From Tragulus kanchil (taxonomy: Eukaryota > Chordata > Mammalia > Artiodactyla > Tragulidae): a stretch of DNA of 64,000 bases. Of this stretch, positions 15,822 to 29,160 are shown piece by piece (the stretch's first letter is position 1; every line of letters begins with the position of its first letter). The stretch is from contig JAIOJX010000002.1 in NCBI GenBank assembly GCA_022376925.1, positions 42,741,501-42,805,500 of the forward strand. Direction: 5' to 3'. The translations under genes and the position numbers were made by a program. Under the pieces are notes generated by a model that had not been told where the DNA came from, did no database searches, and was given only the letters and a program-made list of their open reading frames with translations.

Positions 15822-16084
15822 GCATTTAATTTCTTAATTAGAGGACAAATATTGTGATGGTTTTGCCATATATCAACATGTCTACTGATATCTGTTGAAA
15901 CCAAATTATTGTAAAGACTATCAGTTTTATATCTCCTAAGCAATTTATCACTCTTCATATTCCTATTCTTATTCATCTTTTTAATATTTCCATAACCATT
16001 CTTACATATTCATTTTTACAGATACATTTCAGGATCACTCTGTCATTCAAAATATTAGTAAACATTACACTAGGAATAAGGTAA
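15822..16084. other. Intronic AT-rich sequence, nothing recognised
   Basis: No gene, motif or repeat family could be supported between the SINE and duplication 3. Confidence 0.4.
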
Positions 16085-18111
16085 CTTTATAAATTAATCT
16101 GAATAGAATGCAATCTCCAGAATATTCAGTATTCTTTCCAAGAAATATTTTTATAATTACTTTAAAATGTTCCACATTTCTTCCTAAAGTTTGCTGGTAT
16201 TATTTACACATATCAGGCATTTCTTATTAGTTTATTTCTACGCATTTTATGCTATAGTTATGCATGTGTACTAAGTCACTTTAGTTGTGTCCAACTCTTT
16301 TTGACCCTCTGGGCTATAGTTCACCAGGCTTTTATATCCATGGGATTCTCCAGGCAGGCAAGAATACTAGAGTGGGTTGCCATGCCCTCCTCTAGGAGAT
16401 GTTCTCAACCCAGGGATCAAATCCACACCTCTTATGTCTCCAGCATCGGCAGGCAGGTTCTTTACCACTAGCCCCACCTGGGAAGCCCACAGTCATTGTT
16501 ACTACTGCCATTAATTTTGAGAATAACTTCCATATTCTTTTCTGGGTATTACTGTCATATAAGAAAGCTAGTGGGTGCTTTATTAAATTTTACTTTTACT
16601 AATTTTAAAATCTGGCATTTTAACCAGCTATAGGTCAGTCTCAACTACAGTCTATCCTAAAATTATGTATGAATCGAAAAAAAAGACAGAAAAAGAAAAA
16701 AAAAAAGCAAGAATAGATCAAGAAGTGATTCTTCTCTGAACACACATTTTTGAAGCTGATAATAAAAGAACTCTATCTATAGATAGATCACTCAGCTGCT
16801 CACTGAACCTCAGACACAGCACAAAGCACAGCTCCTTTGGCAACTCTGCCTCCAGCTCCTCTACTGTCTCCATTTACAGCTGTTTACACAATGGCTTTGC
16901 AGGCTTTAATTTTTCTTTATGAGCATCCCATTACAATACATTTAATACACTCTGCCTTTGTATATTTCTTTACAATATACTTAACTTTTATTTTTTAAGA
17001 CATCTTCCAGCTTTGGATATTATCAACTCATGATCAGTATTTTTGTCTTTAATCCTCCACTTAATTATTGTGAAGCATATACCCAGTCATATAATCTTTA
17101 TAAATTAATCTGAATAGAATGCAATCTCCAGAATATTCAGTATTCTTTCCAAGAAATATTTTTATAATTACTTTAAAATGTTCCACATTTCTTCCTAAAG
17201 TTTGCTGGTATTATTTACACATATCAGGCATTTCTTATTAGTTTATTTCTACGCATTTTATGCTATAGTTATGCATGTGTACTAAGTCACTTTAGTTGTG
17301 TCCAACTCTTTTTGACCCTCTGGGCTATAGTTCACCAGGCTTTTATATCCATGGGATTCTCCAGGCAGGCAAGAATACTAGAGTGGGTTGCCATGCCCTC
17401 CTCTAGGAGATGTTCTCAACCCAGGGATCAAATCCACACCTCTTATGTCTCCAGCATCGGCAGGCAGGTTCTTTACCACTAGCCCCACCTGGGAAGCCCA
17501 CAGTCATTGTTACTACTGCCATTAATTTTGAGAATAACTTCCATATTCTTTTCTGGGTATTACTGTCATATAAGAAAGCTAGTGGGTGCTTTATTAAATT
17601 TTACTTTTACTAATTTTAAAATCTGGCATTTTAACCAGCTATAGGTCAGTCTCAACTACAGTCTATCCTAAAATTATGTATGAATCGAAAAAAAAGACAG
17701 AAAAAGAAAAAAAAAAAGCAAGAATAGATCAAGAAGTGATTCTTCTCTGAACACACATTTTTGAAGCTGATAATAAAAGAACTCTATCTATAGATAGATC
17801 ACTCAGCTGCTCACTGAACCTCAGACACAGCACAAAGCACAGCTCCTTTGGCAACTCTGCCTCCAGCTCCTCTACTGTCTCCATTTACAGCTGTTTACAC
17901 AATGGCTTTGCAGGCTTTAATTTTTCTTTATGAGCATCCCATTACAATACATTTAATACACTCTGCCTTTGTATATTTCTTTACAATATACTTAACTTTT
18001 ATTTTTTAAGACATCTTCCAGCTTTGGATATTATCAACTCATGATCAGTATTTTTTTGTCTTTAATCCTCCACTCAATTATTGTGAAGCATATACCCAGT
18101 CATATAATCTG
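16085..18111 (+). repeat. Direct duplication 3, offset 1011 bp (likely artefact)
   Basis: Copy A is 16085-17095 and copy B starts at 17096. Differences are few: a T-run length, and C for T in ccactcaatta near 18073. It contains one Bov-tA per copy. Confidence 0.92.
16262..16488 (-). mobile_element. Bov-tA SINE
   Basis: An antisense Bov-tA body with caggcaagaatactagagtg, ending at the head complement ctgggaagccc near 16488. The artefactual copy is about 17273-17499. Open frames here at 16399 and 17410 are SINE shadows. Confidence 0.9.
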
Positions 18112-18191
18112 TAAATTATATCTTAGGTCACTGCTAAGATTTCCCTGAATCTAACACACTGAAAAACTTTTATCATTTTTACATAAAATAT

Positions 18192-18507
18192 ATATATATA
18201 TATATTTTTCATCTTTTTGAGGGGTGGGGTAAGGAGGGAGGGGGACAGGCAGGCCACTTCTATTGGTTTCTCATTTCTCTATTTTCATCCGTCTTTGTTC
18301 TTTGGCTCCTATGGGCCTCCCATTGTGGTGGCCTCTGTCGCCGCAGAGCACCGGCTCTGGGCACATGCGCTCCAGAGCTCCGGCTCGGTAATTGGACACA
18401 TCAGTCCAGCCGCTCCGCGGCATGTGGGATCTTCCCAGGCCAGGGATCGAACCGGCGCCCCTTGCACTGCAAGGCAGTGTCCTTCACTGGACCACCAGGG
18501 GAAGCCC
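18192..18507 (-). mobile_element. Young CHR-headed SINE beside a TA microsatellite
   Basis: An antisense copy flanked by cataaaatat at 18182-18191 and 18508-18517. The tail end is a (TA)n run at about 18188-18206 instead of attta repeats. Confidence 0.9.
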
Positions 18508-18681
18508 CATAAAATATCTTGACATGAATGAAGAATACAAAATTGATCTGTGTACAAAAGAACTCAAATGTTATCCACAGTTTTGTGAAACTATATTTGT
18601 ATGGGCAAATTACACCTTCCTATACAAGTGTATTTCCTAGTTTATACAAAAGCAATGCTGTTTATTGACAAAACTACTATT

Positions 18682-20846
18682 AAAGTAAATTTCAATTAAA
18701 ATATAGGTAGGAAATATTTTAGGCTTTGCCGGCCACAGGGCCTTTGTCACAACTAGTCAGTTCTGATGTTTTAGCTTAAAAAGAGCTACGAATTGTACAT
18801 GCATGCATAAGCATGGCTGTATTCTAATAACCCTATTCACAGATGCTGAAATTTGAATTTCATGTTAATTCTCACATGCATGATACATTACTCTCTAATA
18901 TTTTTTCCAATCATTTTCCTAGGATGATGCTTGATTCAACTGTGTAAAACCCTGCCCAGTGCCTGACACAGGGGAGGTCCTAGGCCAAGTGTTCTGCAAT
19001 TAGAGCCAGGAGATCTCAGAGAAAGTAGGAAGTTCTCTGTTGATTTTCTCAGATCAACAACAGAATCTCAGGTAAGTTCATGGCTCTACCATTTACCAAC
19101 TGTATGTTCCTAGGCTGATTATTTCACCACTCTGCCTCAACTGCCTTAGCTTAAGATAAGAATTACTGTTTATGTGAAGATTAAGTAACTAACGTACATG
19201 TTAAAAGAAGAGTGCCTGACAATAAGTACAACATAAAAAAATGGTTAAATCAAAAAGAAAAAAACCAAAAACTCTTGAGTTTCAATGTCCTTATCCTGGA
19301 ATGCAGAGGATGGAGAAAAGGAAATAGTAAGCAATGAGCAAGCTATATGTTTATCACACCTAGGCAGTAGGTAGGTGTAAACACATTTCACAACAGAAAG
19401 TATGGCTCAAAGAGTAGCTCAAGATGTCAGAGTAAATGTTAAAACTAAGACTGATACCAAGCATGGGATATTGTATCCTCTACAACTGCCTGTAAGTCAC
19501 TGATAACTCTTCAAAAGACTGTTGTGATGATTAAGGGATAGTATATATGTAAATTCCTTTCTAGATTTTGTAAAGTGGTATACAATGTATGATTAAGAGG
19601 ATCTTTCATGCTAGGTTTCATGTTTTTATTTGAGGTTTCAAAGATTCAACTATGAAAACAAAGTTTCCCATGTAGAATTGTTTAAGAAGTATTTCTATGA
19701 CCAAGTGAAAAGAGAGAATGATCTTTAGGATCTCCTGTGGAATAACCATAACAAAAACAACAAAGCAATATTAAAAAGTAAATTTCAATTAAAATATAGG
19801 TAGGTAATATTTTAGGCTTTGCCGGCCACAGGGCCTTTGTCACAACTAGTCAGTTCTGATGTTTTAGCTTAAAAAGAGCTACGAATTGTACATGCATGCA
19901 TAAGCATGGCTGTATTCTAATAACCCTATTCACAGATGCTGAAATTTGAATTTCATGTTAATTCTCACATGCATGATACATTACTCTCTAATATTTTTTC
20001 CAATCATTTTCCTAGGATGATGCTTGATTCAACTGTGTAAAACCCTGCCCAGTGCCTGACACAGGGGAGGTCCTAGGCCAAGTGTTCTGCAATTAGAGCC
20101 AGGAGATCTCAGAGAAAGTAGGAAGTTCTCTGTTGATTTTCTCAGATCAACAACAGAATCTCAGGTAAGTTCATGGCTCTACCATTTACCAACTGTATGT
20201 TCCTAGGCTGATTATTTCACCACTCTGCCTCAACTGCCTTAGCTTAAGATAAGAATTACTGTTTATGTGAAGATTAAGTAACTAACGTACATGTTAAAAG
20301 AAGAGTGCCTGACAATAAGTACAACATAAAAAAATGGTTAAATCAAAAAGAAAAAAACCAAAAACTCTTGAGTTTCAATGTCCTTATCCTGGAATGCAGA
20401 GGATGGAGAAAAGGAAATAGTAAGCAATGAGCAAGCTATATGTTTATCACACCTAGGCAGTAGGTAGGTGTAAACACATTTCACAACAGAAAGTATGGCT
20501 CAAAGAGTAGCTCAAGATGTCAGAGTAAATGTTAAAACTAAGACTGATACCAAGCATGGGATATTGTATCCTCTACAACTGCCTGTAAGTCACTGATAAC
20601 TCTTCAAAAGACTGTTGTGATGATTAAGGGATAGTATATATGTAAATTCCTTTCTAGATTTTGTAAAGTGGTATACAATGTATGATTAAGAGGATCTTTC
20701 ATGCTAGGTTTCATGTTTTTATTTGAGGTTTCAAAGATTCAACTATGAAAACAAAGTTTCCCATGTAGAATTGTTTAAGAAGTATTTCTATGACCAAGTG
20801 AAAAGAGAGAATGATCTTTAGGATCTCCTGTGGAATAACCATAACG
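18682..20846 (+). repeat. Direct duplication 4, offset 1093 bp (likely artefact)
   Basis: Copy A starts at 18682 and copy B at about 19775. Copy A ends with a degraded run (ataacaaaaacaacaaagc) where copy B reads ataacgacaacaac. A MIR lies in each copy. Confidence 0.92.
19070..19235 (+). repeat. MIR SINE
   Basis: The order ctctaccatttaccaactgt, a middle part like tgcctcaactgcctt, then gtgcctgacaataag matches MIR in sense orientation. It is duplicated at about 20163-20328. Confidence 0.7.
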
Positions 20847-20993
20847 ACAACAACAAAAAAATCAAACCCCTTTGAAAGCTGAAAGCACCAATATGAAAAC
20901 TGTTACCCTTAAGCACAAATTATTATGTGATGTATTTGGGTTAAAGCTGTTTTTTCACAGGTGGTAACTTCAAACTGTTGAAGTTCAGATATA

Positions 20994-21033
<40 letters not shown>

Positions 21034-22100
21034 CTGGCATATATGTATATTTACCAAGAGGGTATATTACAAGAGACCTTACAAGAATGTGTTATTGCTT
21101 ATTAAACACAGTTATTCTTATGAAGCTTTGCAGCATTCAGCTTTATCAACAAAAAGGAAATCCTGAGGATACAGACAAGATTTGCTATGTTTGAATCAGG
21201 AATAATCATGTTTACTTTTTAGAATGATAAGGATGAAATAAATTAACACATCAAGGGGTACTTAGTAATTGTGGAATGATGAGAGAGGCTAGAAGTAAGC
21301 TGCCAGGTGGGAATATGTCCTGAGTGTAAAAGAAAACCCATTGGAAGGTTTCCTGCAAGGAAGCACAAATATTAGACTGGCATTCTAGAAAAGTATTTCT
21401 GGAGTGAGAAAAGAATTGGAAATCTTTGACTAAGAGGCAAGATAGGAGGCCAAAGTGCTGCCAGGGTAGTGGCAGTGGACTGGACTGTAGGGCCTAGGGG
21501 GCAGAATCAATAAGTCAAGTGCCATAGTCATAAAGATGACTACCAAACACTCAAGTTTTCTCTCCTTCCTGGCACATACAGTGCCCCTGTGAAGTTAGCT
21601 GTGGCCATGTAAAATGTTCAGGCCAGTAAAAAGTGAAATTACTTCCAGGTGAAAGCATTAAAATTCAGTGGCAAAAAACTCACATGGGTGTCCTAGCTAC
21701 TGATAACTCTTCAAAAGACTGTTGTGATGATTAAGGGATAGTATATATGTAAATTCCTTTCTAGATTTTGTAAAGTGGTATACAATGTATGATTAAGAGG
21801 ATCTTTCATGCTAGGTTTCATGTTTTTATTTGAGGTTTCAAAGATTCAACTATGAAAACAAAGTTTCCCATGTAGAATTGTTTAAGAAGTATTTCTATGA
21901 CCAAGTGAAAAGAGAGAATGATCTTTAGGATCTCCTGTGGAATAACCATAACGACAACAACAAAAAAATCAAACCCCTTTGAAAGCTGAAAGCACCAATA
22001 TGAAAACTGTTACCCTTAAGCACAAATTATTATGTGATGTATTTGGGTTAAAGCTGTTTTTTCACAGGTGGTAACTTCAAACTGTTGAAGTTCAGATATA

Positions 22101-22140
<40 letters not shown>

Positions 22141-22777
22141 CTGGCATATATGTATATTTACCAAGAGGGTATATTACAAGAGACCTTACAAGAATGTGTT
22201 ATTGCTTATTAAACACAGTTATTCTTATGAAGCTTTGCAGCATTCAGCTTTATCAACAAAAAGGAAATCCTGAGGATACAGACAAGATTTGCTATGTTTG
22301 AATCAGGAATAATCATGTTTACTTTTTAGAATGATAAGGATGAAATAAATTAACACATCAAGGGGTACTTAGTAATTGTGGAATGATGAGAGAGGCTAGA
22401 AGTAAGCTGCCAGGTGGGAATATGTCCTGAGTGTAAAAGAAAACCCATTGGAAGGTTTCCTGCAAGGAAGCACAAATATTAGACTGGCATTCTAGAAAAG
22501 TATTTCTGGAGTGAGAAAAGAATTGGAAATCTTTGACTAAGAGGCAAGATAGGAGGCCAAAGTGCTGCCAGGGTAGTGGCAGTGGACTGGACTGTAGGGC
22601 CTAGGGGGCAGAATCAATAAGTCAAGTGCCATAGTCATAAAGATGACTACCAAACACTCAAGTTTTCTCTCCTTCCTGGCACATACAGTGCCCCTGTGAA
22701 GTTAGCTGTGGCCATGTAAAATGTTCAGGCCAGTAAAAAGTGAAATTACTTCCAGGTGAAAGCATTAAAATTCAGTG
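20593..22777 (+). repeat. Direct duplication 5, offset 1107 bp (likely artefact)
   Basis: The tgataactcttcaaaagac block at 20594 recurs at 21701. A short filler, about 21672-21700, sits at the end of copy A and is absent from copy B. The (CA)n microsatellite at 20997-21031 is repeated at about 22104-22138. Confidence 0.92.
20997..21031. repeat. (CA)n microsatellite
   Basis: About 17 uninterrupted CA units, repeated at about 22104-22138 by duplication 5. The short open frame across it is not coding. Confidence 0.95.
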
Positions 22778-24940
22778 CACAATTCACCATGTCACATAAA
22801 CCAACTCAACGATGGTGGCTCTGTTAGCCTGGATCCCAAAGTCAAAATAACATAAAGCAGAGACTTCCAACCCTGTCCACAAATCAAGCTGAACTTGGAT
22901 GCATGTCAAGTAAATAAACAAACCTTTGCCTTTTTAATACTTAAGGAACATACATTTATGAGAAGTCATGAGAAAAATATGGCATCATACACAATATAGA
23001 GCCTACTTATTTAATCATAATATTTTTAAAAGTATATACTATAAATGCTAGGAGTATATATTATAGTCCCTCAAATTATAAAAGTGGAATTCAAAATATA
23101 AATTAACCTCCCTATCATTATAAATAAACAATATAAGCTGCATTTTTTTTTTTTTTTTTTTTTACAAATCTTTGCTTTCCAAGTCACTGAGGTTCGGAGG
23201 TTGCTACTGTAGCATAATTTAGCCTATTCTGAGTGAAGTAATAGGAAACAGTCATCCTAGATATGTGTACTATTCTTACAGTACTTAGAAACACACACAG
23301 ATAATACATATATAAATCTGTCTTAATGTATAATAATATCTACTGATACAAGATTACATCAAAAACATTGGCAGGTGAGGGCCTTTATTTCACACAGAAA
23401 AAAATAAGTACATTTTTAAAAGTGGAAAAACTTTAAAATGCACTTAGGAAATTATATTTCTTATGATCTAAGAATTCATACTATAAGGTATTATAATTTC
23501 CATTTTAAAGGTGCAGTGTTACTTTGCTCATTCTTTTTTAGCACACAGGGCAGAGGAAAGAAATAAAGTTAAGAATAGGCAGGAAGCAAGAGGAGAGCCT
23601 TTTTCCTTCTTCTATGCATTCACCTTTTACAGTCAGCTCCTGCCTCTAAAATATAAAAACCACTACCTCCACCATAATAACTGCAAATAATTTTGAGAAT
23701 TGAGTATATGCCAGGCAAATACTTAATGCCTTCTCTTCATTATCTTATTTAAATCTCACAACTCAGCAAAGACTAGTCAGACTTCAAGCCTGTGCCTCCT
23801 AACCACTACAGTGCCCCTGTGAAGTTAGCTGTGGCCATGTAAAATGTTCAGGCCAGTAAAAAGTGAAATTACTTCCAGGTGAAAGCATTAAAATTCAGTG
23901 CACAATTCACCATGTCACATAAACCAACTCAACGATGGTGGCTCTGTTAGCCTGGATCCCAAAGTCAAAATAACATAAAGCAGAGACTTCCAACCCTGTC
24001 CACAAATCAAGCTGAACTTGGATGCATGTCAAGTAAATAAACAAACCTTTGCCTTTTTAATACTTAAGGAACATACATTTATGAGAAGTCATGAGAAAAA
24101 TATGGCATCATACACAATATAGAGCCTACTTATTTAATCATAATATTTTTAAAAGTATATACTATAAATGCTAGGAGTATATATTATAGTCCCTCAAATT
24201 ATAAAAGTGGAATTCAAAATATAAATTAACCTCCCTATCATTATAAATAAACAATATAAGCTGCATTTTTTTTTTTTTTTTTTTTTACAAATCTTTGCTT
24301 TCCAAGTCACTGAGGTTCGGAGGTTGCTACTGTAGCATAATTTAGCCTATTCTGAGTGAAGTAATAGGAAACAGTCATCCTAGATATGTGTACTATTCTT
24401 ACAGTACTTAGAAACACACACAGATAATACATATATAAATCTGTCTTAATGTATAATAATATCTACTGATACAAGATTACATCAAAAACATTGGCAGGTG
24501 AGGGCCTTTATTTCACACAGAAAAAAATAAGTACATTTTTAAAAGTGGAAAAACTTTAAAATGCACTTAGGAAATTATATTTCTTATGATCTAAGAATTC
24601 ATACTATAAGGTATTATAATTTCCATTTTAAAGGTGCAGTGTTACTTTGCTCATTCTTTTTTAGCACACAGGGCAGAGGAAAGAAATAAAGTTAAGAATA
24701 GGCAGGAAGCAAGAGGAGAGCCTTTTTCCTTCTTCTATGCATTCACCTTTTACAGTCAGCTCCTGCCTCTAAAATATAAAAACCACTACCTCCACCATAA
24801 TAACTGCAAATAATTTTGAGAATTGAGTATATGCCAGGCAAATACTTAATGCCTTCTCTTCATTATCTTATTTAAATCTCACAACTCAGCAAAGACTAGT
24901 CAGACTATTTCCAAAGCCTGTGCCTCTCCTAACCACTACA
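22685..24940 (+). repeat. Direct duplication 6, offset 1123 bp (likely artefact)
   Basis: The block acagtgcccctgtgaagtta begins at 22685 and 23808, and its first 93 bases also occur at 21579. Near the end, copy A reads agacttcaagcc where copy B reads agactatttccaaagcc. It contains a long T-run (about 23143-23163) and a MIR. Confidence 0.92.
23690..23806 (-). repeat. MIR SINE
   Basis: Antisense MIR order: gagtatatgccaggcaaata, then cttatttaaatctcacaact, then cctaaccactac. It is duplicated at about 24815-24940. Confidence 0.65.
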
Positions 24941-25289
24941 TTTCCTCTATGAAGTAGGCCCAAACCATGACCACTGATTAAAGATCAATCAATCACGGAC
25001 ACTGACGATGAGTTTTAACTGAATGGAGAGGAGAAGGAATAATTTTAAAAGATAGGTAAGGAAGAAGAAAAAGAATTATGCCTAGAAAGGGGACAGGTGT
25101 GGGTAGCCAGAGGGGTAAAGGGGCAGAGAGGTTAGAAGCAAAATGAAGTTCTAGAAGGCAGAAGGGAAAGACAGTCGAAAACAAAAATCAGCCTAAACTA
25201 AACTTTCTTTTCACTCACATACCCTGGATGAATTCAATAAACAGTTTCAGCTGAAGGAGCTATTATACAGACAGTTAAAAACAGAAATG
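24941..25289. other. Intronic purine-rich stretch, nothing recognised
   Basis: A G/A-rich stretch (25020-25180) with no gene or repeat family that I can name. The reverse open frame at 24993-25184 is a by-product of this composition. Confidence 0.4.
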
Positions 25290-26165
25290 AACAAGACGTG
25301 ATAGACTGTATCCAATGGCTCCATAAACCCACCTTGCGTATGGCCAACAGTGAGAGTGTCACATGTACTTTTTCAGATAATCTGGGGTTTATAACTCAGT
25401 TCCACCACTTGGTCCTTCGAGCCCCTTTATGGATCAGTCTTGTCATGGGAAAGGGGCCTGTGTCACTTGGTGAAGCTGTGAGCCATGCTATGAAGGGTCA
25501 CCCAAGATGCATGAGTCATAGCGAAGAGTTCTAACAAAACGTGTCCACTGAAGGAGGAAATGGCAAACCGCTCCAGTATTATTGGCACGAGAACCCCAGA
25601 AACAGTATAAAAAGGCAAAAAGATATGATACCTAAAGATGAGCCCCCCAGGTTGGAAGGAGTCTCGTATGCTACTGGGAAAAGTAGGGGGCAATTACTAA
25701 TAGCTCCAGAAAGAATAAAGCATATGAGCCAAAGCGGAAATGATACTCAGTTGTAGATGTGTCCAGTGGTGAAAGTAAAATCCAATGCAATAAAGAACAA
25801 TATTGCATAGAAACCTGAATTGTGCTGGAGAAGATTCTTGAGAGTTCCTTTGACTGCAAGATCAACTCACTCAGTCCTAAAGGAAATCGACCCTGCATAT
25901 TCATTGGAAGGACTGATGCTGAAGCTTCTATACTTTGGTCACCTGATACGAAGAACCAATTCACTGGAAAAAGATTCTTTCCCTGATGCTGGGAAAGACT
26001 GAAGGCAAAAGGAGAAGGGAGGGCAGAAGATGAGATGGTTAGACAGCACCATTGAGTCAGTGGACATGAATGTGAGCAAACTCTGGGAGATAGCGCAGGC
26101 CAGAGGAGTCTGGTGTACTGCAGCCCATGGAGTCGCAAACATGACTTAACTACTGAACGACCACC
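25290..26165 (+). mobile_element. ART2-like BovB deletion derivative
   Basis: A BovB 5' region (about 25300-25825, with gaggaaatggcaaaccgctc and caaaaagatatgatacctaa) joins directly to a BovB 3' end (about 25826-26165, with ttggaaggactgatgctgaa and gcagcccatggagtcgca). Endonuclease and most of the reverse transcriptase are missing. This is the layout of non-autonomous ART2-type elements. Its 3' part is repeated at 26844-27240 by duplication 7. Confidence 0.82.
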
Positions 26166-27918
26166 ACCACCACTTGGGTTGGGTTATTCTGAACGAGCTC
26201 CTGGATGCCTGCATTTCTTCCTCAATAAAACTGTGCCAATAACACCTATTTCAAGAAGCCAGTTTTCTTATTTTTCCTTCTTTTCTCTTGACCCCACAAG
26301 GCCAAACTGAGAACTGCCCCTTATCAAGTTTGTTTTCAATTACTTAATTACCTTCAATTATTTCCAAGTATGAAGTATAATTTATTAATCCCATTTTTAA
26401 TATATTTGAGAGATTATTTTTAAGAACTTATTTCATTTTTTAATTAACAAGTATATAATGAGCCCACATTATATACCTAGGACAAAATATACAAAAGAAG
26501 GTATGGAGTTTAGACCCGATCTTCAAACCATTATTTAGTACCTAGGTGATCTTGGATAATAACAATAGTAATGAAGACAAAAGTCAGAGTGTTTGTTAAT
26601 CCAGCCTTAGCAGCATTTGTTTATTTTATGGAATTGTCTCAATAATACTACAAAGTAGGTAACATTGCTTTCCCATTTTGCACCTAAGAAAATGAACCAG
26701 AGAAGATAAGCAACATGACCAAGGTCAACAGATTCTATGGGGAATTCCCCGGGGACAATAAAACTCTGGATCATCAGCTCTGTGTTCCAGACTATTAAAC
26801 GATAATCTATAATATATGTATAATCACTTTCTGTAGAACTAGTTGAAAGTAAAATCCAATGCAATAAAGAACAATATTGCATAGAAACCTGAATTGTGCT
26901 GGAGAAGATTCTTGAGAGTTCCTTTGACTGCAAGATCAACTCACTCAGTCCTAAAGGAAATCGACCCTGCATATTCATTGGAAGGACTGATGCTGAAGCT
27001 TCTATACTTTGGTCACCTGATACGAAGAACCAATTCACTGGAAAAAGATTCTTTCCCTGATGCTGGGAAAGACTGAAGGCAAAAGGAGAAGGGAGGGCAG
27101 AAGATGAGATGGTTAGACAGCACCATTGAGTCAGTGGACATGAATGTGAGCAAACTCTGGGAGATAGCGCAGGCCAGAGGAGTCTGGTGTACTGCAGCCC
27201 ATGGAGTCGCAAACATGACTTAACTACTGAACGACCACCACCACCACTTGGGTTGGGTTATTCTGAACGAGCTCCTGGATGCCTGCATTTCTTCCTCAAT
27301 AAAACTGTGCCAATAACACCTATTTCAAGAAGCCAGTTTTCTTATTTTTCCTTCTTTTCTCTTGACCCCACAAGGCCAAACTGAGAACTGCCCCTTATCA
27401 AGTTTGTTTTCAATTACTTAATTACCTTCAATTATTTCCAAGTATGAAGTATAATTTATTAATCCCATTTTTAATATATTTGAGAGATTATTTTTAAGAA
27501 CTTATTTCATTTTTTAATTAACAAGTATATAATGAGCCCACATTATATACCTAGGACAAAATATACAAAAGAAGGTATGGAGTTTAGACCCGATCTTCAA
27601 ACCATTATTTAGTACCTAGGTGATCTTGGATAATAACAATAGTAATGAAGACAAAAGTCAGAGTGTTTGTTAATCCAGCCTTAGCAGCATTTGTTTATTT
27701 TATGGAATTGTCTCAATAATACTACAAAGTAGGTAACATTGCTTTCCCATTTTGCACCTAAGAAAATGAACCAGAGAAGATAAGCAACATGACCAAGGTC
27801 AACAGATTCTATGGGGAATTCCCCGGGGACAATAAAACTCTGGATCATCAGCTCTGTGTTCCAGACTATTAAACGATAATCTATAATATATGTATAATCA
27901 CTTTCTGTAGAACTAGTT
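25770..27918 (+). repeat. Direct duplication 7, offset 1074 bp (likely artefact)
   Basis: Copy A starts at 25770 inside the ART2-like element and copy B at 26844. The join uses a shared gttgaaagt-like overlap. The boundary falls in the middle of a mobile element, which argues against a transposition event. Confidence 0.92.
26590..26745 (-). repeat. MIR SINE
   Basis: Antisense MIR order with cccattttgcacctaagaaa and gaccaaggtcaacagatt. It is duplicated at about 27664-27819. Confidence 0.65.
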
Positions 27919-28290
27919 TAAAGATTAGAAACAACATGTGGAAGGAGCCCAAGTAAGTAGGTGCACGGTAGGTAGACAAGAAAATGCACAAAGAAATAAG
28001 CTATATCGGAGAGGAAGTAAATTAACAGATGAAATTACTCAGGTTCCTTAGTTTCAACTCTCTTTCAAAGCTGGATACTTGATCTATTATTATCCAAGGC
28101 TCAGTCAAAATTCATGCTTATAGGAGGCTGTGAAAAGTAAAAATTTAAGAAGACATACCAAACTTCCTATAAACATCAAACCTTATCTGTACAGAAATCT
28201 CCTTATCTATTCCCATGCCTCCACAAACTCACTCAACAGTCACTGTGAAAGGGGTGAATAAGCAGACTTGGTAAGGAGGCCAGCAGTGTC
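27919..28290. other. Intronic sequence, nothing recognised
   Basis: No coding signal or repeat family could be supported here. Confidence 0.4.
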
Positions 28291-28740
28291 CGAGGAGGGG
28301 GGGGGGGGGAACAAACATTTTTAGTTGCATTTACTTTGATTGCCATGCCTATGACAATAATCTATTTAGTCTAAGACTATCCTTAAGCCCAGAGCTAATG
28401 TTTATAACAACAATGTATCTTGCTGGAGCACATGTTTCTCCTTCTTGTACCTATGTTATCTAAAGATGTATGCTGTGTATGTGAGTCTGGTAAGACTTAT
28501 ATCACCTGAAAATATTCTTTTGATCTATTGTTAATAGCCAACTGGAGAAGTACAAAACGGTTCACCTAAACTAGCTTCTGGGGGTGGTATTCTACTATCC
28601 CCTTCCAGTGTCTATACTAGAAGCTTTCTCTATCCCTTTTTTCTTTAATAAACTTTACTGCAATAAGTTCTGAGTGACCAAAGCCTTTCTTTTTGACCCC
28701 AATGTGAATTCTTCTCCTTTGGAAATCAAGAATCCAACAC
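28291..28740 (+). mobile_element. Possible solitary LTR
   Basis: The block opens TG (tgtccgaggagg, then a run of about eleven G). It has an AATAAA signal in tttaataaactttactgcaa at about 28645, and ends near aagaatccaaca. The 3' third (ctgcaataagttctgagtga, then ttgaccccaatgtgaattct) looks like an R-U5 region of a ruminant endogenous retrovirus LTR. No internal retroviral genes and no clear target duplication are visible. Confidence 0.45.
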
Positions 28741-29039
28741 CGTTCATGGTAACCTATCCACCGTCATCTGTCAATTGCTGCAGCTGATTACAGTCAATGT
28801 GAGATTTGCAAAAAGCATTTAAAAAGAAAATAAAAAGATAGGTTGGTTAGAATTATTCTTGACATAAGACAAAATGAGAAAGTTTCTAAAAAGAACTGTT
28901 TTTGAAACAAATTTGTCAGATTCACTAATACATATTGATTCCTGCGGATCTCAGGGCTAAATCTCTTTCTTCACACAGGTTTCTTTAAGTCCAAGGGCTG
29001 AGTTCCTGGGCATCTCTATACGAACTTTGAACTTTAGAA

Positions 29040-29160
29040 TCACTGAATTTGAGGAACTCAAAAATTAGTTCAACCCCTTCATCTTAAAGAAGAGGAAAGC
29101 AAGGGCAGACAGTGTTAATGATTTGTTCTGAAGATACTAAGTTTGTAAATACTGGATTCC
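29040..29160 (-). repeat. MIR-like SINE
   Basis: The order caaccccttcatcttaaaga, aggaaagcaagggcagacag, then an end with actggattcc suggests antisense MIR. It is duplicated at about 30090-30210. Confidence 0.5.

Noticed and set aside
25671..27212. Reverse open frames of 155 and 201 codons
   Set aside because: Antisense of the ART2-like BovB derivative; the longer one crosses a duplication join.
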